From Pseudothermotoga_B sp051235805 (GTDB lineage Bacteria > Thermotogota > Thermotogae > Thermotogales > DSM-5069), in assembly GCF_051235805.1 (NCBI RefSeq), contig NZ_JBPNXV010000001.1, positions 1,240,001 to 1,304,000 of the forward strand: 64,000 bases of DNA, read 5' to 3'. Below are positions 35,092 through 44,538 of the stretch, piece after piece. Each line of letters starts with the position of its first letter. The stretch's first letter is position 1. Position numbers and translations under genes: made by a program. A model generated the notes under the pieces. It was not told the origin of the DNA. It did not search any database and saw nothing but the letters and a program-made list of their open reading frames with translations.

Positions 35092-38000
35092 GTACATTTC
35101 CAAGCTTTCCGTAGGACCTATACTGATAGGTTTGGCTGGATTTGTAGTCTTTGTCAGTGTTGAGGTTCTCTACCAGTTGTCAGATTTGATAGTCAGGCAC
35201 AGGGTTGGGATTGTGGTCTTACTCAGAGTTCTTTATTACTACATGCCGTATTTCGTCGCGCTTGGAATACCTGTTGGTGTTTTGCTCGCAATCTTTTGGG
35301 TACTCTCACAACTCTCCACAGATCATGAACTGATGGCTCTTCAAGTTCACGGTATATCCCTCAAGGTCCTCATCGTACCTTTTCTGCTGTTGTCGGTCTT
35401 TCTGAGCTTGCTGACCTACTGGTTGAGTGATCGAGTTGTACCGGAATACAACCAAAAGGCAAATCAAGTGCTTTCAAGATTCGTCTACAAGAGACCAGAG
35501 GTTTTCATCAGTGAGAATGTTTTGACTAAGATCGACGAAAGTCAATATTTCTACGTAAAGAAATATGACAGGCAGAACGGCATACTGGAAAACGTGGTTC
35601 TTTTCAGAAATGAACCGAATGAGGAAGAGATAATCACAGCCAAAAAGGTAGTCAAAGAACAAGAAAAATGGTACATGTACGACGGCAGACTATACAGAGT
35701 TGACAGAGAAGGTATGCTCAGGTTTGACGTAAAGTTCAGTAAAGTTGAACTCGATCTGAAGCAAGATCTTGAAGCGATCATGAGAGTTGGCAAAACACCA
35801 AAAGACATGAAAAGTGAGGAACTGAGAGACAGAATCGCAACCTTTAAAAAACTTGGGATAGACCCTGCTCCGTGGGTCGTTGAATTTCACAACCGTTACT
35901 CTATCTCGCTTGGACCTTTGATCATTGTTCTGGTCGGTATACCACTCTCACTGATGTTCAACTTGAAGAGTAAGTCTTGGGGTGTTATCCTGACCTTCGT
36001 CATCGTCGTTCTCTACCAAGGTTCTGGTGCATGGCTTGGTGCTATGGGTAAAGAGAGGTTAATCGACCCCGTGCTCTCTGCGTGGCTACCAAATCTGTTC
36101 TTTGGGATCACCGGCATCTTTCTCTTTCTGCTCTTAGATACTCCGCTGAGTTATAGACTCAGAGAAAGTCTGTCAAAGTTCTTTGTGATTCTATTGTTGC
36201 TCACGATTTCCAATGTGATGGGCGCAGAGAAACTAACAGTGAGTGCGAGTTCTGCCACGTACGACGCGACATCGGTAGTTTTCATTGGAGAGATCGTGGC
36301 GTCTTTTGAAGATTCGAGAATCGAATGTCAAAAGCTCACAGTTCTGCTGAGTTCTTCGGGCGATGCCGAAAAGATTATTGCAGAAGAGAACGTGACGTAC
36401 ACAAAAAAAGATACATCGATTAAATGCCAGAACTTTGTGTATACCTTCGCCGAGAAGCGCTCTCTGATGGCACAGATACGCGGAAAGACAGTGTATTCAG
36501 ACGAAGAGAAAAAGAAGCACACGATCTATTTCGGTGGCAAAACCTTTGAAGGACTGCAAAAAGAATCCTTCATCGAAAGAGGTTATCTGACCACATGTGA
36601 GCTGGATCAACCTCATTACAGAATGCAAGCTATAAAGGTTGAAATAAAGGAAAACGAATATCTGGCCGCCTATGATGCCGTTCTTTTCATATTCAGTGTG
36701 CCAACAGTGTATCTTCCAGTTTACTTCACTTCACTCAGGGAGGGTCCCCAACCTTTTGCAGTGAAGGCAGGATACTCGAAATCAAACGGCTTTTCTTTTG
36801 AAAGCTCTTACAACGTCACCTTCGAGGACGGTTCGATCGGGGCCAGGATAGGCTGGCAAGAGAAAGGCGATAGCCTTGGCAGGTATGCACAATTTGATCT
36901 GGAGAAAAACTGGAATTCCGTGCAGCTGAACTCAAGTTACTACATACGTCAGCCACCTGAAGAAGGAGATCTTTACCAAATTGACACAACGCTTTCTTCA
37001 ACAAAACCTTTTTCTTCAAGGCTCAGAGTTCTCTTTGCTAACGATAGAACTTACTATCAGTATCAACTCTCTCCTGTGAAAGAACTATCTATACAGTTCT
37101 CGAGACTCGACAGTTCGAACAGAGTTTCCTGGATCTTGCCTTATGTGGAACTCAGAAAAACGACATTAGCCTTCGACCCCTTTACTCTCACAATCAATTC
37201 TTTCTACCATCGCGGTTCTGTCGATTACACCGAAGGTTCACTCTTTAACCATCTTCAAGAGTTCGACATGACTGGTAGATTGAATTCAACTCTATCTGTG
37301 AAATTACCCGCTGTTTTCAAGAACTTACAGGTCAATCTCTTCGGTTTCTATGAACTAAACGACTACGAACCCACTAAGAGAACAAACCTGCTTATAGACT
37401 CTACACTTCCGTTCAAGACAGTCAGAACAAATCTTGGTCCTCTTGAGTGGATGGTTGATAATTCGATCGTAGCAGGCGTGTGGTCAGGTTTTGGTGTTGA
37501 AGAGATTGGCTTTAGGTTCGCGCAACTGTTCAGTACTAGACTGACTTTTAAACCGTTTGATTTCTTGAATACTTCTGTTTCCTACTCGAGAGTCGGTGTC
37601 ATAAAGAACGATGTCTATTCCTCTTTTAGCAACGCTTCCGAAAAATCAGAGGTTGGTTTTCTGACGAAGCTGAATATACCGACCACTCTTTTTGAATTTT
37701 CGACCTCCTACAATTTGCTCACATCAAAATGGGACGATCTCACGATCAAGAGCAGTAGTGCATTCAAGGTATGGCAGCTTGGAATAGGTTTTTACACAAA
37801 TACCGTTTACAAAACAGAAGAGAAGATCTTCTACAGAACAGATTACGACATAGATATATCCTACAGGTCATTAAGACATGTGACTGAGTTCACCTACTAT
37901 TACAATAGGGAACAACCTGTTGACATTATTACGAACACCCTCACCATTAAAGGTGTAGATTTTTTCTTTATGAGCAACCCAAATGTGAGATTCGTCTACA

Positions 38001-38377
38001 AACTCAGCGCACAGCCATTCGATCTTTTATCGATCGAGACGAAGGGAACTTTCTATGTCGCTAAAACATATCATGAGTTTTCAGGTTATTACCTCAAAGG
38101 ATCTTCCAGATTGAGATTCTCGTATAACCTCTCTGGATTTGATCCAACGATTGGCTTTCACATAAACATGAACACAGAGACGTTAAGGATCAGCGATCTG
38201 AGAATAAGCTTAGAGAAAGATCTCCATTGCTGGGGACTTGTCTTCGAGAGTCAGTTTTCAACAGACCCCACCTTCTCAATTCAGAAGCTCAGTTTCAAGT
38301 TTTACATAAAGGAATTTCCAAAGAAAGCCTTCACGGTCGATCCTGTCACAGGTGCCTTTGATGCAAATGTTTTTTGA
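35075..38377 (+). CDS. Fusion of LptF/LptG-type permease with LptA/LptD (OstA)-type export protein
   Basis: A 1100-residue protein combining parts that are normally separate in the Lpt lipopolysaccharide exporter. Residues 1-365 resemble LptF/LptG: three N-terminal membrane spans, a periplasmic domain (about 120-250), then three more spans, with the motifs VALGIPVGVLLAIFWVLSQL, SDRVVPEYN and GIPLSLMF. After a short basic cytoplasmic loop (YRLRESLSK) comes a hydrophobic, signal-peptide-like segment (FFVILLLLTISNVMGA, about 369-384) that would return the chain to the periplasm. Residues about 385-500 form an OstA/LptA-like beta domain. Next comes an LptD-like block (YLTTCELDQPHYRMQAIKVEI, then VPTVYLPVYF) and about 550 residues of alternating strands fitting an outer-membrane barrel. 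Start is TTG 35075; GTG 35066 is possible. One frame, no frameshift. It overlaps the PhoU gene by 17 nt. The cargo is unknown. Confidence 0.85.
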   Translation: MTILTKYISKLSVGPILIGLAGFVVFVSVEVLYQLSDLIVRHRVGIVVLLRVLYYYMPYFVALGIPVGVLLAIFWVLSQLSTDHELMALQVHGISLKVLIVPFLLLSVFLSLLTYWLSDRVVPEYNQKANQVLSRFVYKRPEVFISENVLTKIDESQYFYVKKYDRQNGILENVVLFRNEPNEEEIITAKKVVKEQEKWYMYDGRLYRVDREGMLRFDVKFSKVELDLKQDLEAIMRVGKTPKDMKSEELRDRIATFKKLGIDPAPWVVEFHNRYSISLGPLIIVLVGIPLSLMFNLKSKSWGVILTFVIVVLYQGSGAWLGAMGKERLIDPVLSAWLPNLFFGITGIFLFLLLDTPLSYRLRESLSKFFVILLLLTISNVMGAEKLTVSASSATYDATSVVFIGEIVASFEDSRIECQKLTVLLSSSGDAEKIIAEENVTYTKKDTSIKCQNFVYTFAEKRSLMAQIRGKTVYSDEEKKKHTIYFGGKTFEGLQKESFIERGYLTTCELDQPHYRMQAIKVEIKENEYLAAYDAVLFIFSVPTVYLPVYFTSLREGPQPFAVKAGYSKSNGFSFESSYNVTFEDGSIGARIGWQEKGDSLGRYAQFDLEKNWNSVQLNSSYYIRQPPEEGDLYQIDTTLSSTKPFSSRLRVLFANDRTYYQYQLSPVKELSIQFSRLDSSNRVSWILPYVELRKTTLAFDPFTLTINSFYHRGSVDYTEGSLFNHLQEFDMTGRLNSTLSVKLPAVFKNLQVNLFGFYELNDYEPTKRTNLLIDSTLPFKTVRTNLGPLEWMVDNSIVAGVWSGFGVEEIGFRFAQLFSTRLTFKPFDFLNTSVSYSRVGVIKNDVYSSFSNASEKSEVGFLTKLNIPTTLFEFSTSYNLLTSKWDDLTIKSSSAFKVWQLGIGFYTNTVYKTEEKIFYRTDYDIDISYRSLRHVTEFTYYYNREQPVDIITNTLTIKGVDFFFMSNPNVRFVYKLSAQPFDLLSIETKGTFYVAKTYHEFSGYYLKGSSRLRFSYNLSGFDPTIGFHINMNTETLRISDLRISLEKDLHCWGLVFESQFSTDPTFSIQKLSFKFYIKEFPKKAFTVDPVTGAFDANVF

Positions 38378-38405
38378 TGTTAAAATTCGAACGGAGGTAT
38401 ATGAT

Positions 38406-40292
38406 TTGTCTGATTATCTCAACGAACTCGACGAGGAACAACGACAGGCTGTTCTACAATCACAGGGCAGATCTTTGGTCATAGCCGGTCCAGGATCTGG
38501 CAAGACAAGGGTTATAACGTACAAATTGCTCCATCTGTTGAGCAATGGAGTGAAGCCTTCTGAGATCTTGTTAGTGACCTTTACAAGGGCAGCATCAAAT
38601 GAGATGATCCAGCGTGCTAAGATCCTTACCGGCATGGACCTCGATGAACTCACAGCCGGCACCTTTCACCATATCTGCAATCTGTTGCTCAGAAAGTATG
38701 CTCCAAGGGTGGGGCTTTCTCCGAACTTCTCGATCTTGGACGAGGAAGACTCAAAGAGTCTTATCAAGCATCTCAGAACCGTTGTTCTTGAAAGAGAAGG
38801 TGAGATAGAGCACTTTCCGAGCCACAACGTTCTTCAAAAGATCTTTTCCTACTGTGCCAACACGCTGACATCTCTGCGAGAGGCTATCTTGAAGATCAAT
38901 CCCAACTTCATTGACTATGAACAGATCATCGAAAAGATCTACAGCGAGTACACCTTGGAGAAGAGAAATCAAAACTGTGTGGATTACGATGATCTGTTGA
39001 TCTTCGCAGTCCAGATTCTGCAACAAAACAGTTCGTTGCGTATGAAAGAAGCCTCGAAGTACAAATGGATCTTGGTCGACGAGTTTCAAGATACCAATAT
39101 CTTACAGTTGCAACTCGTTGAATTACTCGCAACGGTGCACGGAAATCTCCTGGTAGTGGCCGATGATTCGCAGAGCATCTATTCATTCCGTGGTGCGCGG
39201 TATGAGAACGTGCAGGATTTCATGAGGGTGAAAAACACAAAGCTTTTCAAAATCCAAACGAACTACAGAAGTGATGAGAGCATAGTTAGGTTGATAAACA
39301 AAGTTCTGCCAAGAAACTCCGTTCCTAAGACTTTGCGAGCTGTCAAGCCGAACGGGAGAAAACCTCTCTTGGTTGAAACAAACGACAAAGAAGAAGAAGC
39401 GCGTTTTGTAGCACGCGAGATACTCAGGCTGATCGAAGAAGGTTTTGAACCCGGTGAGATAGCCGTGCTGTATCGAAGTCATTCGCATTCGCTCGATCTT
39501 CAGTTAGAGCTTTCAAGAAATCAGATCGATTTCAAGATACTCTCTGGCATTCGCTTCACCGAAACAGCACATGTAAAGGATATTCTTGCCTTTCTCAAAG
39601 TTCTCTTGAACATTCGCGATAAGATTTCCTGGAGTAGAATAGCAAGACTTTTCCCTCGGATTGGTGCAAAGACAGCAGCAGCTCTTGCAGAATTCGCAAG
39701 CCAGTCGCCAGCAGATAAAAACCCCACGCAGATCGTTGAGGAATTCTCTTCAAAGAAGACGCAGTTTAGAGAACTGGCTGAACTCTTGACCAAGATCTGT
39801 GAAAGAGAGAGTGTGAGTGAAAAAATAACTGTGATCTTGGAAGATTTCTACGAGCAGTACCTTGAAGATACTTATCAAGATTATCGAGATAGGCAGATGG
39901 ACATAGAGAGATTGGTGCAGATCGCTGAGAGATACAAATCTTTGGAACGTTTTCTGTCAGATTTGACCTTGAGTGAATCGCAAGAGGAAGAGCGCAACTC
40001 GAAAAACAAAGTCACATTGACAACAGTACATCAGGCAAAGGGACTCGAATGGGATGTAGTCTTCATTCTTAGTGTGAATCCAGGTGATTTTCCAAGCTAT
40101 TATGCGCTCGCCGATGGAAATCTCGATGAAGAAGAGCGAGTTTTTTACGTGGCAATCACCCGCCCGAGAAAGTTACTGTACATCTTGAAACAAAGATTTT
40201 CATCGGTGCCGTACATGTACTGGGCGAACGGAGTTGATTTTGTGAAAAGAATACCGCAGAACTTGGTGGAACAAATAGATCTGTCCTTCTGA
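38406..40292 (+). CDS. UvrD/PcrA/Rep-type superfamily 1 DNA helicase
   Basis: A 628-residue 3'-5' helicase. Motifs in order: LDEEQRQAV (Q motif), GPGSGKT (I), VTFTRAASNEM (Ia), LVDEFQDTN (II), VADDSQSIYSFRGA (III), TNYRSDESI (IV), TTVHQAKGLEWDVVFI (V) and EERVFYVAITRPRKLLYI (VI). Its length is a little below PcrA/UvrD (about 720), with a reduced C-terminal region. The TTG at 38406 follows GGAGGTATATGAT; an open frame back to 38352 overlaps the previous gene without a ribosome site. recN follows 10 nt downstream. Confidence 0.93.
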   Translation: MSDYLNELDEEQRQAVLQSQGRSLVIAGPGSGKTRVITYKLLHLLSNGVKPSEILLVTFTRAASNEMIQRAKILTGMDLDELTAGTFHHICNLLLRKYAPRVGLSPNFSILDEEDSKSLIKHLRTVVLEREGEIEHFPSHNVLQKIFSYCANTLTSLREAILKINPNFIDYEQIIEKIYSEYTLEKRNQNCVDYDDLLIFAVQILQQNSSLRMKEASKYKWILVDEFQDTNILQLQLVELLATVHGNLLVVADDSQSIYSFRGARYENVQDFMRVKNTKLFKIQTNYRSDESIVRLINKVLPRNSVPKTLRAVKPNGRKPLLVETNDKEEEARFVAREILRLIEEGFEPGEIAVLYRSHSHSLDLQLELSRNQIDFKILSGIRFTETAHVKDILAFLKVLLNIRDKISWSRIARLFPRIGAKTAAALAEFASQSPADKNPTQIVEEFSSKKTQFRELAELLTKICERESVSEKITVILEDFYEQYLEDTYQDYRDRQMDIERLVQIAERYKSLERFLSDLTLSESQEEERNSKNKVTLTTVHQAKGLEWDVVFILSVNPGDFPSYYALADGNLDEEERVFYVAITRPRKLLYILKQRFSSVPYMYWANGVDFVKRIPQNLVEQIDLSF

Positions 40293-40302
40293 GGAGGAAG
40301 TT

Positions 40303-41853
40303 ATGGTCATACGTTTTGCCGGGAGGAATTTGCTGTATTTCGATGAATTTGAATTCGATCTATCAGATGGATTGAACGTGATCACGGGTGAAACAGGTGC
40401 TGGAAAATCAATTTTGTTGAGGGCTTTGCAAGCACTTTTTGGAAGGAAAGTGGATCTGCCAGTTAGCGACGACTCTTATATAGAAGCTTTGGTTAGTCTG
40501 CCACAGGAGAGGCTTTCGCAGTTTGATATTGGTGAAGATCAGATAGTAGTGAGTCTCTCTTTGGGAAGAAGGTGGATCTATAGACTCAACGGAAGAATGA
40601 TCACGCAGGGGATGGTCGAAGCCATTTTTGAAGATTTGGTGCATTTCCATCAGCAAAACTCACAAACAGGTCTGTTGAAACCTAAGAATCAACTTGCCTT
40701 TCTCGATGTCTTTCAAAACGATCAAGATCTTTTCCAAGAATACCAAGAAACGTACAAAAGATTGAAGGAACTCGAAAAACTTATGACTGACTTCGATGTT
40801 GAGGAAACACAGAAACAGCTGGAAGATCTCCAGACACAGATCGATTATTTTCAAAAGATAGATCCATCTCAAGAGGAGGAAACACTTTTAAGGGAAAGGT
40901 ATCAAAGGATACTAAAGCAACAGCAGATAGCAGAGATAGTCTCTAAGATCAACTTGGTAATGGAAAATGATTCTCCAAACGGCTTCGTATCTTTATGGGA
41001 TGTACTACACAGTGTTGAGAAAATCGCCTCTGTGTTCCCGGCAGGGTTTTTAGAGCTTCTCAAGGAAATCATTGAAAAATCAGAAGAATTGAACAGAATG
41101 GCAAAATCTATTCTTCAAGAGACAGAAATCGAGGATGCCAAAGAGATCGAGGAAAGAATCTGGGCTTACAACGATTTGAAACGGCGATACGGTCCGGAAA
41201 TCAAAGATGTCATAGAGCATTTTGAGAACATAAAACGTAAAGCAAGAGAACTCGAAGAAAAACTCAAGGAGTTTTCTCGTGCCAAAGAGAAAATGGTCCA
41301 ACTAAAAGCTCGTGCATTTAGTTTAGCCGAAAAGATCCACGAGAATCGTCTTCGAGCAGCAGATCAAATATCGAGAGAAGTCAAGAAACATCTCAAAGAT
41401 CTGGCGATGAAGATCGAATTCTTTGTGAAGATAGACAAGCTCTCAGATCTGACTTCAAATGGGATCGATGAAGTCGAGTTCTCGGTGAGTCTTCCAAATG
41501 GTGAAAGATTGCCTGTAAGGGGTATTCTCTCTGGTGGTGAACTGTCAAGACTCTTACTCTCCTTGGAGCTCGTATGTGCCTCAAAGTTCTCATCTCAAAT
41601 TTTGGTTTTTGATGAAGTGGATGCTGGTATTGGTGGTATGGTGGGTAACATTCTTGGAAGGAAACTTAAAGAGGTATCGGAGAACTTTCAGACAATTGTT
41701 GTCACACATCTGCCCCAAATTGCAGTTCAAGCTGACAGGCATTTTGTCGTAGAGAGAGCGAATGACAGGATGGTCCTGAGATGCCTGACAAATGAAGAAA
41801 GAAAAAGTGAACTGCTGAGGATGGTTGGCGGAGAAGAAATCTTCGGTAGGTGA
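40303..41853 (+). CDS. recN: DNA repair protein RecN
   Basis: SMC-like ATPase in double-strand-break repair. Walker A GETGAGKS is at about residues 29-36, a coiled-coil region runs from about 150 to 370, and the C-terminal LSGGELSRLLLSLEL signature and LVFDEVDAGIGG Walker B complete the ATPase head. The 516 residues are slightly shorter than E. coli RecN (553), with the loss in the coiled coil. GAGGAGGAAG precedes the ATG. Co-transcription with the helicase gene makes a small repair module. Confidence 0.95.
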   Translation: MVIRFAGRNLLYFDEFEFDLSDGLNVITGETGAGKSILLRALQALFGRKVDLPVSDDSYIEALVSLPQERLSQFDIGEDQIVVSLSLGRRWIYRLNGRMITQGMVEAIFEDLVHFHQQNSQTGLLKPKNQLAFLDVFQNDQDLFQEYQETYKRLKELEKLMTDFDVEETQKQLEDLQTQIDYFQKIDPSQEEETLLRERYQRILKQQQIAEIVSKINLVMENDSPNGFVSLWDVLHSVEKIASVFPAGFLELLKEIIEKSEELNRMAKSILQETEIEDAKEIEERIWAYNDLKRRYGPEIKDVIEHFENIKRKARELEEKLKEFSRAKEKMVQLKARAFSLAEKIHENRLRAADQISREVKKHLKDLAMKIEFFVKIDKLSDLTSNGIDEVEFSVSLPNGERLPVRGILSGGELSRLLLSLELVCASKFSSQILVFDEVDAGIGGMVGNILGRKLKEVSENFQTIVVTHLPQIAVQADRHFVVERANDRMVLRCLTNEERKSELLRMVGGEEIFGR

Positions 41854-41858
41854 GCGAT

Positions 41859-43310
41859 GTGGTGCTTTTTGGCACAGGTGGCATAAGAGGCATCATGAGA
41901 AGGGGTGAATTCGACGAAGATTTGATCCTTAGGGCAAGTAAAGCCGTTGCCAGTTGGATGATCAGCGAAGGACTGGAAAGTGTTGCGATTGCATATGACA
42001 CGAGAAAGAATTCGGCACAGTATGCCTTACTCGCGGCTGAGGCTATCTCAACCTATGGCATCAAAAGCTATTTGTTCGACAGACCCGTACCCACACCAGT
42101 TTTGTCCTTTGCAATAAGACAGATGAAGTTGAAGGCTGGGATCGTCATAACTGCAAGCCACAATCCTCCAGAGTACAACGGTTTCAAAGTCTACACTCAA
42201 GATGGTGTTCAAGCCATTCCACTTTATACTGACAAGATCTCTTCATTCATCGACAAACCCCTCACACCTTCTACAACCTCAAAGATCGAGATGGTACCAA
42301 ATACGTTGATCGATCTTTACATCAACTCGGTAGTTGAGCTTGTAAAGCCTTTCATTGCGAATTCAAAAGGATTCACTATAGCGTACTCACCACTTCATGG
42401 AACTGGTGCACAGTTTGTGCCGACTGTTCTGAGAATGCTCGGTTTCGATGTGATCTGTGTCGAAGAACAGATGCTGCCAGATCCCAATTTCACAAGTGTG
42501 GCAGTTCCAAATCCAGAAGAAGAGAGTTCTTTTGAACGCACGAAGCACTACATGGACAAATATCAAATACCTTTCGCAATTGTGACAGATCCAGATTGTG
42601 ACAGAGTCGGATTCATGGCTCGTGGTGTAAGGTTGACGGGTAATCAGGTCGGCGTCCTACTCACCGACCTTCTGGGAAAGACAAGTCCTCCGAACAGTTT
42701 TCTTTTCAAAACGATCGTCACCACAGATATGGTCAACGAAATCTGCAAAGAACGAAACCAAATGATCGAGGAGACACCAACAGGGTTTAAGTTCATCGGT
42801 GCCGAAATAGAGAAAAGAAGCTTGCAACCAAACTTTCATTACTTTCTGGCCTTTGAAGAAAGTTGTGGTTATCTGACAGGTGATCTAGTCAGGGACAAGG
42901 ATGGCGTACTTGGTTCAGCTTTTATATCTACCATGTGCATGCACTTTGATCCAGTTGAAAGACTGAATCATCTGTATGAAAAATACGGTTATCACTTTGA
43001 AAAATTAGTCTCTATCGAGGTTAAGACTGCCGAACAGGCAAGATATTTGTACGAAAATCTCTCCAAGTTCCCTTTGAGCAGGATAGGAGAGTTTCCTGTG
43101 AAGAAGGTGTATGATTACTGTAACGATGAAAAGATACCCAATGAAACTCTGCTCATGGAAGTGGAAGGTGCAAAGATCTATATCAGACCATCTGGTACCG
43201 AACCCAAGTTGAAGGTGTACATAAAGGTTGTTGATGAAAATCAACAGAGGGCGAAGAGAAAGATCGAGAAATTGGAAGGGGGATTGAGAGAGATTGAGAA
43301 TCTCACTTGA
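41859..43310 (+). CDS. Phosphoglucomutase/phosphomannomutase family enzyme
   Basis: Alpha-D-phosphohexomutase, 483 residues. It has the active-site serine loop ITASHNPPEYNGFKVY (Ser about 98), the metal loop DPDCDRVG (about 246-253), the sugar-binding FEESCGY (GEESxG-type, about 330) and the phosphate loop RPSGTEPKLKVY near the C-terminus. PEYNG after the serine is typical of phosphoglucomutase/PMM rather than of GlmM. GTG at 41859 follows AGGTGA; GTG at 41850 overlaps recN. Exact substrate uncertain. Confidence 0.9.
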   Translation: MVLFGTGGIRGIMRRGEFDEDLILRASKAVASWMISEGLESVAIAYDTRKNSAQYALLAAEAISTYGIKSYLFDRPVPTPVLSFAIRQMKLKAGIVITASHNPPEYNGFKVYTQDGVQAIPLYTDKISSFIDKPLTPSTTSKIEMVPNTLIDLYINSVVELVKPFIANSKGFTIAYSPLHGTGAQFVPTVLRMLGFDVICVEEQMLPDPNFTSVAVPNPEEESSFERTKHYMDKYQIPFAIVTDPDCDRVGFMARGVRLTGNQVGVLLTDLLGKTSPPNSFLFKTIVTTDMVNEICKERNQMIEETPTGFKFIGAEIEKRSLQPNFHYFLAFEESCGYLTGDLVRDKDGVLGSAFISTMCMHFDPVERLNHLYEKYGYHFEKLVSIEVKTAEQARYLYENLSKFPLSRIGEFPVKKVYDYCNDEKIPNETLLMEVEGAKIYIRPSGTEPKLKVYIKVVDENQQRAKRKIEKLEGGLREIENLT

Positions 43311-44538
43311 AAACGCCTTGGTCCTCAAAGATGCCTTTTCTCAACCAACTTTCTCGAAGATTCTGATCGAGAATGGACAGATCTACCAGATAGATAATTA
43401 CAGACAAGAAGAGGCAGACCAGAGATATGATCTTTCTGGTAAACTGATCATGCCCGGTTTAATCAACGCACACACTCATGCTCCGATGACCTTGATGCGC
43501 GGTCTTGCCGAAGATACGCACTTGCAAGATTGGCTTTTCAAAAAGATCTTCCCAATAGAGGACAGATTGACTGAAGAAGACGTCTATTACGGCACAATGC
43601 TCGCTCAGATGGAAATGGCTCGCAAGGGTGTTGTTGCCTACGTTGATATGTATTTCCACTGCGATGCAATAGCACAGGCAGCACTCGACTTTGGCATGAA
43701 AGCCTTGATAACTCGTGGTCTAACAGATGCCAAAGGTACTGGCAAAGCCAAACTGGATCAGAATGTCGAATACCACCAAAGGTGGAATAACAAGAATGGT
43801 ATGATAAAGATCGGATTTGGGCCACATGCTCCATACAGCTGTTCTCTTCAGTACATAGATCAGGTGGCAAAGGTGGCACGCGATCTGAAAGCACCCGTCA
43901 CGATGCACCTTTATGAATCAAAAGAGGAAGATTATTCCCTTTCACAGATACTCAGCACCACGTTGTCTGAGTGTAATGTCATCTTTGCGCATTGTGTTCA
44001 TATAAAACAACAAGACATAAAGTTGTTGGCAGCAGGGAATTTCTTTGTGGCACATAATCCAGCGAGTAATCTGAAATTGGGAAACGGTATCTCTCCTGTT
44101 CAGCAAATGTTAAACCAGGGAGTTCAGGTGTGTCTTGGCAGTGATGGAGCTGCAAGCAATAACACTTTAGATATCTTCTACGAGATGAGATTGGCAGCTC
44201 TCTTGCAGAAAATGGATGATCCAACCAATCTTTCGCTGGATCAATCTTTGGCGATGGCGACAATAAACGGCGCAAGAGCAACTGGATTAACGGCTGGTAG
44301 GATCGAGGTGGGTGCAGACGCAGACCTGGTTGTCTTGGATATAGAGAAGCCTTGGTACTTGCCGCGAGAGTTTCTCAAGGCACATCTGGTTCATTCGGCA
44401 AGTTCAATGGATATCTTTGGAACGATGGTGAAAGGTAAGTGGGTATATTTGGATGGCACTTATCCGACGATCGACCAATCAGAAATTCAAAGGAAAGCTA
44501 TCGAGGTGATGAGAAGATTGATAGATACAGGAAACTGA
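43294..44538 (+). CDS. 5-methylthioadenosine/S-adenosylhomocysteine deaminase-like amidohydrolase
   Basis: Metal-dependent hydrolase of the amidohydrolase superfamily. It shows the metal-binding INAHTHAPMTLMRG (about 57-70), FGPHAPYSCS, later HCVHI and the aspartate in LGSDGAASNN. This combination matches MTA/SAH deaminases, a function shown for a T. maritima relative; other aminohydrolases such as chlorohydrolases or guanine deaminase are less likely. 414 residues. TTG start after a GGGGGA site, overlapping the mutase gene by 17 nt. Confidence 0.87.
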   Translation: MRISLENALVLKDAFSQPTFSKILIENGQIYQIDNYRQEEADQRYDLSGKLIMPGLINAHTHAPMTLMRGLAEDTHLQDWLFKKIFPIEDRLTEEDVYYGTMLAQMEMARKGVVAYVDMYFHCDAIAQAALDFGMKALITRGLTDAKGTGKAKLDQNVEYHQRWNNKNGMIKIGFGPHAPYSCSLQYIDQVAKVARDLKAPVTMHLYESKEEDYSLSQILSTTLSECNVIFAHCVHIKQQDIKLLAAGNFFVAHNPASNLKLGNGISPVQQMLNQGVQVCLGSDGAASNNTLDIFYEMRLAALLQKMDDPTNLSLDQSLAMATINGARATGLTAGRIEVGADADLVVLDIEKPWYLPREFLKAHLVHSASSMDIFGTMVKGKWVYLDGTYPTIDQSEIQRKAIEVMRRLIDTGN

